Origin: Campylobacter gracilis
GTDB lineage: Bacteria > Campylobacterota > Campylobacteria > Campylobacterales > Campylobacteraceae
Assembly (NCBI RefSeq): GCF_001190745.1
Contig: NZ_CP012196.1
Coordinates: 2,108,001-2,172,000 of the forward strand
Length of the DNA: 64,000 bases
Direction: 5' to 3'
Positions 52,883 through 60,910 of the stretch are shown here, piece after piece. A program made the translations under genes and the position numbers. Every line of letters starts with the position of its first letter. Position 1 is the stretch's first letter. Under the pieces are notes generated by a model, which searched no databases, was not told the DNA's origin, and saw only the letters and a program-made list of their open reading frames with translations.

Positions 52883-53533
52883 CTAATCCTGCAAGCCCAT
52901 CAAATTCGAGCTACTACGCAAACTCTTTTGGATGATAAATTTGCACGCCCTTGCCGTCCGTTTGAGCGGCGGCGATGACGGTGGCGCGCGATTTTGCGCG
53001 CTCATCGGGCGGTAGTTCGCTAAGATGCCCCTCGGCAAAAGCCCGAACAACCAGATCGTAAAGAGCTCGCTGAGGCGCAGCTCGTTACGTTCGCTTTTTA
53101 TCGCGGGCAACCTGGCAATTTGCAGGTTTTCATAGCCCAGCGCGCCGATCTTTTTCTCGGCCTTGCCCTTTGCCCTCATGTAGAAAAATCTCGACCGTTC
53201 GTCCGCGCCGTAGGCGGAGATGAGCACGAAGCGGCGAGTGCCCGCGGCGATGCCCCATTTTGCGGTGTTTACGGGGTAGCTCACGTCCACTTTGTAAAAC
53301 TGCCTGCGGCTGCCGGCTTGCTTCATCGTCGTGCCAAGCGCGCAGAAAATCTCGTCTACGCCTCGCGGCTCTATCTCTTTGATTTTGTCGAAATTTACGA
53401 TCTGCACCTCAAGCTTTTCGTGGCTAAATTTCAGCTCTCTGCGCGCCCAAACGACGAGTTTATCGTAGTTTTGGCTTTCGCAAGGCCCTCGCACGATCTC
53501 GCGCCCGACCGCTCCCGTAGCGCCCACGACCAA
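52883..53533 (-). CDS. NAD(P)H-binding oxidoreductase (atypical SDR), start region frameshifted
   Basis: A 216-residue atypical short-chain reductase related to the NmrA/SDR-a5 group: VVGATGAVGRE is the Rossmann glycine-rich loop, with VDEIFCALGTTMKQAGS, then RRFVLISAYGAD and MRAKGKAEKKIGAL. The frame opens at TTG 53533, but the best start is ATG 53547 behind AAAGGAGC. Reading from that ATG goes out of frame after GGAAAAC; one more A would give MGKTALVVGATG in frame. So the start is either the weak TTG or a sequencing or genetic frameshift. A fragment of a paralogue lies at 51 kb. Confidence 0.7.
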   Translation of the reverse strand: MVVGATGAVGREIVRGPCESQNYDKLVVWARRELKFSHEKLEVQIVNFDKIKEIEPRGVDEIFCALGTTMKQAGSRRQFYKVDVSYPVNTAKWGIAAGTRRFVLISAYGADERSRFFYMRAKGKAEKKIGALGYENLQIARLPAIKSERNELRLSELFTIWLFGLLPRGILANYRPMSAQNRAPPSSPPLKRTARACKFIIQKSLRSSSNLMGLQD

Positions 53534-53720
53534 AGCCGTTTTCCCATTTTTGCTCCTTTGATTAAATTTTTATAGACGGCAGATACCGCGAATAACCGAA
53601 TCAGCTCGGTATTAATGCCCTAAATTTACGTCTTAGCCTGCTGAGCAAGCCTAAGTCCTGGCGCGCTTGGATTAAATTCTTTCGCGGCGCGCAAATTTGG
53701 CAGGCTTAAAATTTCACCCG

Positions 53721-54194
53721 CTATTTTCTGTGGATCTTATAGCCCTTGCCGCTTTTTGTTTTTAGCAGCGAAATTTTTCCGTCTTTCGAAACGTAGTAGC
53801 CGCCCTTAACTTTGCTTAAAATTTCGCTCTGCGGCAAGCTCGCCCAAAAAATTTCTACCCTACTTTTATCCGCGGAAAATATCCCGTAGATCGCAAGCGC
53901 AGTGTTATCGGGGTCGTCCAGCTTCATGTCAGCGACATCGAAAACCTGCACGCAGCTATTCTTGATCTTTGAAAAGCTCTGCCCCGCGGCGATTAAGCAG
54001 CCGTACTCGTCCGTGCCGCCGCCTACCATCGGCGTCTGCACTGCGGGCACCTTGCAGACGCCCTCACTCGTGCCGCAGTCCGCAGCCGCGCCTTCGCTTC
54101 TCTTATCCGCTTCCTTGCCTATCTTTGCATCGTGCGCCGCGCAGCCGCACAAAAGCAGCGCGGCAAAGGCCGCGGTTAAAATTTTGCCTCTCAT
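53721..54194 (-). CDS. Hypothetical lipoprotein with a GCIxxxG...C domain
   Basis: A 157-residue lipoprotein: lipobox LLCGC (Cys18). After a short linker the chain has DEYGCLIAAGQSFSKIKNSC, a two-Cys unit found in small secreted or lipoproteins of other anaerobes, then beta-strand-like EIFWASLPQSEILSK and YYVSKDGKISLLKTK. Two more Cys lie in the linker. No function is known. It is followed after 21 bases by the esterase gene on the same strand (upstream is the reverse-strand direction), so they may share a transcript. Confidence 0.7.
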   Translation of the reverse strand: MRGKILTAAFAALLLCGCAAHDAKIGKEADKRSEGAAADCGTSEGVCKVPAVQTPMVGGGTDEYGCLIAAGQSFSKIKNSCVQVFDVADMKLDDPDNTALAIYGIFSADKSRVEIFWASLPQSEILSKVKGGYYVSKDGKISLLKTKSGKGYKIHRK

Positions 54195-54215
54195 CTTTAC
54201 TCCTTTAAATAAATT

Positions 54216-55799
54216 TTATCTGCACTCAAAGCTACTCGCGCTATTTTCGTCGCCGCCCACGTAGATAGCCACTTTTGGATACGCGCAAATAGGGATCTGC
54301 TTACCGGCGCGGCTCGTGCTTTTGCCTAGCAGGCTAGATGGAGCCGTTCCCTGCTCGCACCACGCTTCAAGCGCGCTTAGCGGATCGACGTCATCGATGC
54401 CGTTGCCGCCGCCGCAGTGATTCATCCCAGGCAAGGCAAAGAATCGCGCAAATTCGTCCGCATTCGCGTTCGTTTCCACTAGTTTTTTGAACCAATCGCG
54501 CTGATTCATCGCCGAAAATACGGGATCGGAGACGCCCGTTACGATGATGAGTTTGCCGCCGTTAGCGCGGAAGCTATCAAGCTTGGTTGAAATCGCATCG
54601 TTTATCGCCGCGGTCTCGAACGTTCGCTCTACGTCCTTATCAAAATCAAAGCTCATCAGATCAAACTCCGGTTGCGGCGGCGTCAAGAAATAATAATTCA
54701 TCGAGCCCTTTGAGAGCACGATATTTCTAGCATTCGGCTCGGCGCTTTGCGAGTCGCCAAGCTTCCACATGCGCCAGCCGGGCTGATTTACCCCGGCATC
54801 GTAAAACCAGCCGCTGTAAATTTGCTCGCCCTTGCTGTTTTTTGCGCCCTCAAATATCGCCTTTATCGCAGAAATTTTATCTTTGGGCAGATCAAGGCCG
54901 CTAGGATCAAATTTACAACGCTCCCAAGCGCCGATGATTCCGTCTTTTAGGCCGTCGAGCGCATCGCATTTATCTAGAACCGCCTTGCTTAGCTTATCTA
55001 AATCCTCCTGCGTAAGGGCGTTTGCAAAAATTTTATCCCCCGCGGCGTTTTTAGGCGCGATCTTCATAAGCTGCCGGTTGTCCCACTGCTCCGCTATCGC
55101 CGCGCGCGAAAGCCTAAAGCCGGGATTTGCCGCGATTACGCCGTCAAATTCCAGCGGATACCTCTGTGCTGCCATCAGAGCCGAGCGTCCGCCGTTTGAG
55201 CAGCCCATAAAATAGCTGTGCGCGGGCGCTTTTTTATACGCCGCAAAAACCAGCTGCTTTGAGACGCTCGCGACCTTGCCGATAGCCTGATACGCATAAT
55301 CTAGCCGCGCCTGTTGCTCAAGTCCGAACTCGGGCGTAGGCGTAGGATGTCCCGAATCGGTCGTGACGACCGCATAGCCCCTCATAAGCGCGGGCGTTGC
55401 GCTGCTAGTGCGGATAGGCACGGCGCCAAGAGCCGGCGCTACAAAGCCGTCCAAGCCGCCTCCACCCTGAAATAGCAGCTTGCCGTTCCAATCGCTCGAT
55501 AAGCGAAGCTCAAATTTTATGCCGTAATGCTTGCCGTCCGAGCCCGTGCGGGAGGCTATCTCGCCGTGAATTATGCAGTGAGGTGCGGCTTTTAGCGTCT
55601 TTTTAGCTCCGCCGGTTAGCGCAGACATCTTATCGGCGCCGATTTCGCCGCTTTGATTCCAGATCGCTTCGCTAATCTTTGTATCGTAAATTTTCGTGCC
55701 CTTTAGCGCCGCGCAAGCCCGCTCGTCAAAATCGCTCGCAAGCGCTCCCTGTAAGCCTAAAGCAGCCGTAAAGGTTGCAACTAAAATTTTATGTTTCAT
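54216..55799 (-). CDS. Tannase/feruloyl esterase family alpha/beta hydrolase
   Basis: A 527-residue exported esterase with a signal peptide (MKHKILVATFTAALG, cleavage near ALA). The catalytic segments fit the family's CS-D-HC arrangement: the nucleophile in YFMGCSNGGRSAL, the acid in VTGVSDPVFS, and the His-Cys in LPGMNHCGGG, with the two Cys joined by a disulfide. Such enzymes hydrolyse gallate or ferulate esters, or mono(hydroxyethyl) terephthalate. The ATG at 55799 was preferred over an ATG 93 bases upstream because AAAGGAGC precedes it and the signal peptide follows it. The many Cys suggest it needs Dsb proteins. Confidence 0.88.
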   Translation of the reverse strand: MKHKILVATFTAALGLQGALASDFDERACAALKGTKIYDTKISEAIWNQSGEIGADKMSALTGGAKKTLKAAPHCIIHGEIASRTGSDGKHYGIKFELRLSSDWNGKLLFQGGGGLDGFVAPALGAVPIRTSSATPALMRGYAVVTTDSGHPTPTPEFGLEQQARLDYAYQAIGKVASVSKQLVFAAYKKAPAHSYFMGCSNGGRSALMAAQRYPLEFDGVIAANPGFRLSRAAIAEQWDNRQLMKIAPKNAAGDKIFANALTQEDLDKLSKAVLDKCDALDGLKDGIIGAWERCKFDPSGLDLPKDKISAIKAIFEGAKNSKGEQIYSGWFYDAGVNQPGWRMWKLGDSQSAEPNARNIVLSKGSMNYYFLTPPQPEFDLMSFDFDKDVERTFETAAINDAISTKLDSFRANGGKLIIVTGVSDPVFSAMNQRDWFKKLVETNANADEFARFFALPGMNHCGGGNGIDDVDPLSALEAWCEQGTAPSSLLGKSTSRAGKQIPICAYPKVAIYVGGDENSASSFECR

Positions 55800-55918
55800 T
55801 GATGCTCCTTTTGAAATTTTATTAAACATAATTCTAACATAAAAATTTATCGTGATTTTACTGCGTTTATAAGAAATGATGGAATCCCGCACTAAACGGG
55901 GCGGAATTCCAAATTTAG

Positions 55919-56518
55919 CTAGAAGAGCGAAGCACCCGAGCGGTCCGCGGGATCGGGCTCACCCGTTACGCGATTTCGTAGATCGCGACGAAATACTTCG
56001 ATCGCCCAAAACCAAACCGCGTGCCCGAAAAATTCCGAAACGTGCTCATACCACGGAAGCTGAAAAAGCGGCGGCGTAAGTCCTAAAAGCGGCAGCGTGA
56101 TGCAATGCACCGCGATATTTACGACGATACCGAACGCGACGCCCTGAAATAGCGTGATTTTAGGAAATTTCTCGGCAGCAACGCAATAAAACACGGCAAA
56201 GCAGACCGAAAAGATGATGTGCGTTAGCATGATCGAGTTAAACGCGTGGCCTGCGAAGGTGTAAATCGCGGCATTTGGGTCGCTAAGCCCAATATAATCG
56301 CGCAAAAAGACGTAGGGCGGATTTAAGAAATTTCGCGAGCAGTCGATCGTGTCTGCGGAACGGATGAGCTTTTCAGCGCCGCATGCCGCCTCGAACATAT
56401 CCTGCGGCGAACGCGGAGGTAGTGGCACTTCGCCGCCCCATTTTACGAATGCGCCGATGATGCCTGCAGGGATACCCAAAAGCGCCATTAGACCGAAGTG
56501 AGTTTGTGTTTTTTGCAT
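55919..56518 (-). CDS. YagU family protein (DUF1440)
   Basis: A 199-residue inner-membrane protein with about four helices, starting [22 protein letters not shown] and ending [21 protein letters not shown], which matches the DUF1440/YagU pattern. In E. coli YagU is linked to acid tolerance; the mechanism is unknown. A leading AAGGAGCT precedes the ATG. It stands between the esterase and an MFS gene with ~270 bases of spacer on the upstream side. Confidence 0.85.
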   Translation of the reverse strand: MQKTQTHFGLMALLGIPAGIIGAFVKWGGEVPLPPRSPQDMFEAACGAEKLIRSADTIDCSRNFLNPPYVFLRDYIGLSDPNAAIYTFAGHAFNSIMLTHIIFSVCFAVFYCVAAEKFPKITLFQGVAFGIVVNIAVHCITLPLLGLTPPLFQLPWYEHVSEFFGHAVWFWAIEVFRRDLRNRVTGEPDPADRSGASLF

Positions 56519-56789
56519 GATAGCTCCTTGTGTAATTTGTAAAATGTCGCAATGATAGTATAAATTCCTTTAAATAAAAATGAGGAATTTGAAATCTGTT
56601 ATAAAAATTCTAGCGATGTTTGACTTAAATTTAATAGACGAAATTTGCTCGCGAAATCTTGCTTTTTCGCGCCTTCGCCTGTCTAAATTTTATCCGCCAG
56701 AGCTCTTTGCTGAAGCAAAATTTTAAATTTCAAAGGCGCGTACTTAATTTTAAATTCTCTTTTTCATTTCTCCGAATTGTCGCGGAGCA

Positions 56790-57941
56790 TTAAATTTCTC
56801 GCGTACCCTTAAAGCTTGCACGGTAAAAAATCAGCAGCGCGGCGGCTAACGCAGCAAAGCCGCAAAATAGCCCTTGGTAGCTTAAATATTCAAGCGCCTT
56901 GCCACCTACGGCAGTACCGATACCACCTCCGAAAAATATCGCCGTGCCTATGATCCCAGAGGATAGACCTTTGGCGGAGCCGCAACGAAGCGCTGCGCTT
57001 GCTAGGACCGACTGCGCACAAACATAGCCAAATCCCAACAAAAATGTTCCTACATATGCAGTGGCAGCGAAGCAACTCGCCAAAAGGCACAGCGCCGAAG
57101 CGGACGCCAAAAAGCCGAGGGATAGAATTTCTTTTAGCGGCAACTTCTCTTTTAAATATCTAGCAGCGTTTCCTGCCAAAAAGCAAGCGACGCCGTAAAG
57201 CATAAGGCAGGCTCCGGCAAAATTTGAGCTCAAGCCTAGCTTTTTAAGTAGATAAGCGCCTATGAATGAATACGCCCCAAGCACGATTACGCCGTTACAT
57301 AAAGCCAAAAAATAGCTTCTCAAAAGCGCAGCATCGCCGCGCAAGCTAGCTATGGATTTTACGAAGCTCTCGCCTTTGCTTTTCGGAGCGTCTTTGAAAT
57401 TTAGCGTAAATAGTGATACGAAAGATACCGCAGACAGCGCAGAAAAGGCTAAAAATATCTCCCTCCAAGAAAATCTAGCCACCGCCCATCCACCTAAAGC
57501 CGCACTCAGCCCCTGCCCTAAAAATACCGAGCCCAGAAATATCGCTACGATTTTTTGTCTATCCTTCTCGTCATATGCATCGCCTATAACGCCGAGGCAG
57601 ACAGCGATTATACCCGCTGCCGCGCATCCCGTGCAAAAGCGAAATAAAACAAGCCACGCTAAACTTTTTGCAGTGGAGCAAAGAAGCGTAAATATCGCCA
57701 AAAAAAGCATTAGCGAGATTAAAATTTTACCTCTGCCGTAGCGATCGCTAAGATGTCCGTAAACCGGCTGAAGTAAGCCATAGGGGATCAGATATGCCGT
57801 CAAAACTGCGGAGGCGGCGCTTACCTGCACCCCAAACGTATCTGCGATGCTAGGTAGTAGTAGCGATGCGATCCAGTTATCTGCGGCAGAGATTGTCCCC
57901 GAGGCGATGATTAAGGGTAGTAGTCCTTTTTTGCAGCGCAT
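56790..57941 (-). CDS. MFS drug/solute exporter
   Basis: A 383-residue major facilitator with about twelve helices. Motif A is GHLSDRYGRGKI between helices 2 and 3, and the ARFSWREIFLAF segment follows helix 5 (motif D-like Arg/Trp). The size and motifs fit drug:H+ antiporter family 1. A weak ribosome site AGGAATTTA precedes the ATG. No regulatory gene is next to it, so the substrate cannot be given. Confidence 0.85.
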   Translation of the reverse strand: MRCKKGLLPLIIASGTISAADNWIASLLLPSIADTFGVQVSAASAVLTAYLIPYGLLQPVYGHLSDRYGRGKILISLMLFLAIFTLLCSTAKSLAWLVLFRFCTGCAAAGIIAVCLGVIGDAYDEKDRQKIVAIFLGSVFLGQGLSAALGGWAVARFSWREIFLAFSALSAVSFVSLFTLNFKDAPKSKGESFVKSIASLRGDAALLRSYFLALCNGVIVLGAYSFIGAYLLKKLGLSSNFAGACLMLYGVACFLAGNAARYLKEKLPLKEILSLGFLASASALCLLASCFAATAYVGTFLLGFGYVCAQSVLASAALRCGSAKGLSSGIIGTAIFFGGGIGTAVGGKALEYLSYQGLFCGFAALAAALLIFYRASFKGTREI

Positions 57942-58502
57942 TTTAAATTCCTAAATTTACGTAATTTTAGCCATTATAACTCTTTTGCTAGAAAATTTGG
58001 AATTTTAGCAAGCCCTGTAAATATGAGGCGGCGGGCATAGATCGCAAGTTCGCAACGGGGACACAATGCCGCGGCAAGTACAACGCAATGGTCGGTATAC
58101 AATGATGCGTCTACCTTGAGCAACGTGAGCAGTGAGTGCATGTATTTCTAACTCTCTTTTTTCGCGTATAAAGCCTTATGAGAAATAACGCAAATTTAAC
58201 AATGCCACGAAGCAGAGCTGTAGCATAAGGCAAATAAGAAAAGCCCTAACTTGTAACGCGAACCCTACAATAAAATTCAAAAATTCTTTAGAATTCTACG
58301 CGGATTATGATGCCTAAAAATCAACTAAAATTTTAAGTGCGCATATCCCCGTAGCGCACGCTTTTTAGCCACGTAATCTCATCGTTTATAACAAGCCGCA
58401 ACGAACCGTTTGTATATAATCTTGTGCCGCTAGGTTAAATTTAATTAGCAGCGGAGCCTTGGAATTTTAACGAATGAGGGGCTTCAACGAGCGCTTGAAA
58501 TT
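57942..58502. other. Intergenic, no gene seen
   Basis: Mixed-composition DNA; no open frame with a ribosome site. Scattered AAATTT words near 58270-58500. Confidence 0.45.
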
Positions 58503-59603
58503 TTAATCCGGGGCGATGATTTTGATTTCATTCGCGCAAGATCCGCCAAAGTCCGCGCCGAAGGGATCTTGGACCGTGAAATAATGATCTATCGCGCCGC
58601 ATCCGTGCCCGATCTGCTCACCCCAGCCCAGCGCCCTGCGTACGAAGCCCTTGGCATGGGCGACGGCTCTGGGCAGGCTAAGTCCCGCCGCCAGCGCACA
58701 CGCGATCGCACTTGAGAGCGTGCAGCCCGTACCGTGGGTGTTACGCGTAGAAATTTTCGGCGCGGAAAATTCGTAAAATTTGCCGTTTTCATACAAAATA
58801 TCGACCGCGAAATTTGTCAAATCCGCGCCCTCTCTGCTCGGTTCAAAACCAGCGCCTAGGGAGGCTGCGGATAAATTTTGTTCAAAAGAGGGCTTCTCGT
58901 TCGCAGTTAAATTTTTGCATTCGCTAGTAAAATTTTCACTCGCGAAATTCGCGCGCTCCGTCAAACCCGCAGAATTTTTGAGGGCCCCGTTTTCGCCCAT
59001 CTCGCGCCCAAAAGCTTTAAAATTTTGCGCCGTATCCGCATCCTCCGCGCCGCAAGCCCCGCTCGCACCCGCAAGATCGCCTCCTTTAATTAAAATCGCG
59101 CCGCTAAAAAATTGCGAAATTTTAACCGCAGCGGCGCGCATATCGGCTAAGCTTGAAATTTTCATCTCCGCCAAGACCTCCGCTTCGCGCACGTTAGGAG
59201 TGATGATCTCCGCGGCGGGGGCGAGCTCGTATTTTAGCGCATGCAGCGCGCTTTGTTTCATCAAAACTCCGCCGCTAGTAGCGACCATCACGGGATCTAA
59301 GACGACGTTTTTCGCGCCGTGCTTGCTCAGGCTCTTTGCGATAGCCTCGGCAACCCCCTCATTGGAGATCATTCCGATTTTAACGGCGTCCGGAAAGATG
59401 TCGCTAAAAATCGCATCGAGCTGTGCCCCCACAAAATCTGGCGAAACGTCCAGCACGCCGAATACGCCACGCGAATTTTGCGCCGTAAGCGCCGTAATAG
59501 CGCTCATAGCAAACATCTTGTGCGCGCTAATCGTCTTGATATCGGCTTGAATGCCCGCGCCGCCGCCGCTATCAGATCCCGCGATAGTAAGAATTTTTCT
59601 CAT
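58503..59603 (-). CDS. thiD: Hydroxymethylpyrimidine/phosphomethylpyrimidine kinase with an ~85-residue insert
   Basis: A thiamine-pathway kinase (ribokinase fold) that phosphorylates HMP and HMP-P. It has AGSDSGGGAGIQADIKT, MSAITALTAQNS, DPVMVATSGG, TPNVREAEVL, and the C-terminal anion hole NTHGTGCTLSSAIACAL. The family is usually ~265 residues; here it is 366. The extra ~85 residues, about 178-262 (58818-59072), sit between the ILIKGG strand and the ILYENGKFYEF strand, and consist of Ala, Asn, Ser, Glu and Phe runs encoded by AAATTT/GAATTT words. The fold should tolerate a surface loop there. Divergent to the efflux operon. Confidence 0.9.
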   Translation of the reverse strand: MRKILTIAGSDSGGGAGIQADIKTISAHKMFAMSAITALTAQNSRGVFGVLDVSPDFVGAQLDAIFSDIFPDAVKIGMISNEGVAEAIAKSLSKHGAKNVVLDPVMVATSGGVLMKQSALHALKYELAPAAEIITPNVREAEVLAEMKISSLADMRAAAVKISQFFSGAILIKGGDLAGASGACGAEDADTAQNFKAFGREMGENGALKNSAGLTERANFASENFTSECKNLTANEKPSFEQNLSAASLGAGFEPSREGADLTNFAVDILYENGKFYEFSAPKISTRNTHGTGCTLSSAIACALAAGLSLPRAVAHAKGFVRRALGWGEQIGHGCGAIDHYFTVQDPFGADFGGSCANEIKIIAPD

Positions 59604-59708
59604 AAAAAGCCTTTAAAATTTTAGCGCGATTATATCGAAATTCCGCTATAATTCCCCAGATATATTATTTTACGGGCTAAATTTAAGTTTTATTTATATA
59701 GTTTTTAT

Positions 59709-59714
59709 TATAAT
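59709..59714 (+). promoter_or_regulatory. Probable -10 of the RND efflux operon
   Basis: TATAAT 62 bases upstream of the adaptor start, 12 bases before the CmeR-like operator. Confidence 0.55.
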
Positions 59715-59726
59715 TTATAATTTATT

Positions 59727-59742
59727 CGTAATAACTATTACA
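59727..59742 (+). promoter_or_regulatory. CmeR-like operator in front of the RND efflux operon
   Basis: CGTAATAACTATTACA is a 6-bp inverted repeat (GTAATA/TATTAC) with a 2-base centre. It differs at two positions from the 16-base CmeR operator TGTAATAAATATTACA described for C. jejuni cmeABC. It lies 34 bases before the adaptor ATG, just downstream of the -10, an ideal place for repression. No cmeR gene is in the window. Confidence 0.7.
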
Positions 59743-59776
59743 AATACAAAATTTTAACCCAAATAGAGGAATTTAC

Positions 59777-60910
59777 ATGAAAAAAGTCGCTAGTTTGATT
59801 TTCGCAGCGTTTTTAGTTTCGGGCTGCTCCTATTTCGAAAAAAAGGAGGAAAGCGGCGCGAAGCAAGGCGGCGAGACCCCCGCGCTACCGGTTGGTGTAT
59901 TTATCGCCAAATCCGCCGACGTGCCGATAATTTTAAAATTTAACGGACAGACCGTAAGCGAGCTTGAGATAATGCTAAAGCCGCAGGTTTCGGGCACCAT
60001 CGAAAAGCAGCTTTTCGAGCCGGGTCACAGCGTCAAAAAGGGCGACGTGCTCTACGAGATCGACCGCTCGCGCTACCAAGCGGCGTTTGACAGCGCAAAC
60101 GCTAATCTGCAAAACGCCTCGGCGGACTACAAAAGAGCCAAAGCGCTAAAAGCTAGCAACACGATCTCTCAAAAGGATTTCGATACCGCAAAAGCGGCAT
60201 TTATGGTAGCCGAAGCAAATTTTAAAAGCGCTAAGATCGATCTTGATCACTCGCTCGTAACCGCGCCTTTTGACGGCATGGCTGGCGATACGCAAAAAGA
60301 CGTAGGCGCATACGTAAACGTGGGCGAGGATCTGGTTAGGCTTTCTAAATTTGATCCGATCGACGTGGAATTCGGCATCGCGGACGTCGATAGGCTGGAG
60401 CTTGATGCAAATTTAAGAAACGGGCAGTGGAAGCAGCTGGGTCGTCAGGTAAGCATAAATCTCGGCGGCAAGGACTACAATGGCACGCTAAGTTTCATCG
60501 ATAGTGTCATCAATACAAACACAGCGTCAGTCAGCGCCAAAGCTCAAATTCCAAATCCAAGCTTGGAAATTCGCCCGGGCGTTTTTACTAAAGTAAGCGT
60601 CGATGGCTTTTATCAGAAAAACGGCTTTAAAATTCCGCAAGTTGCGCTCAAGCAAGATCTTAGCAACACCATAGTCTACGTCGTGCAAGACGGAAAGGTC
60701 GCTAAAAAGGTGGTCAAAATTTCGGCGCAAGATACCCGTACGGCGACGATCTCAAGCGGACTGCAAGACGGCGATCAGATCATTTTGGATAATTTTAAAA
60801 AGATCAACGTGGGCTCCAAGGTCACTCCCGTACCCGCAAGCACCGATCCCTACGTAGCGGGGCAGCCGAACGAGCAACCGTCTCAGAGCAATGCAGAAAG
60901 CGGGAAATAA
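59777..60910 (+). CDS. cmeA: RND efflux periplasmic adaptor, CmeA-like
   Basis: A 377-residue membrane-fusion lipoprotein: signal peptide ending in LVSGC (Cys17). Then comes the lipoyl half LKPQVSGTIEKQLFEPGHSVKKGD, a helical hairpin (residues ~100-150, AANANLQ to FKSAKID), the second lipoyl half LVTAPFDGMAGD, and a beta-barrel domain to ~340. It links the pump to an outer-membrane channel. The RND pump starts on its last base (TAATG overlap). The third gene (cmeC) should follow after the window end. Confidence 0.92.
   Translation: MKKVASLIFAAFLVSGCSYFEKKEESGAKQGGETPALPVGVFIAKSADVPIILKFNGQTVSELEIMLKPQVSGTIEKQLFEPGHSVKKGDVLYEIDRSRYQAAFDSANANLQNASADYKRAKALKASNTISQKDFDTAKAAFMVAEANFKSAKIDLDHSLVTAPFDGMAGDTQKDVGAYVNVGEDLVRLSKFDPIDVEFGIADVDRLELDANLRNGQWKQLGRQVSINLGGKDYNGTLSFIDSVINTNTASVSAKAQIPNPSLEIRPGVFTKVSVDGFYQKNGFKIPQVALKQDLSNTIVYVVQDGKVAKKVVKISAQDTRTATISSGLQDGDQIILDNFKKINVGSKVTPVPASTDPYVAGQPNEQPSQSNAESGK

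Noticed and set aside
58780-59550. 256-codon open frame antisense to thiD
   Set aside because: Shadow of the repeat-rich thiD insert; residues are low-complexity and there is no ribosome site.
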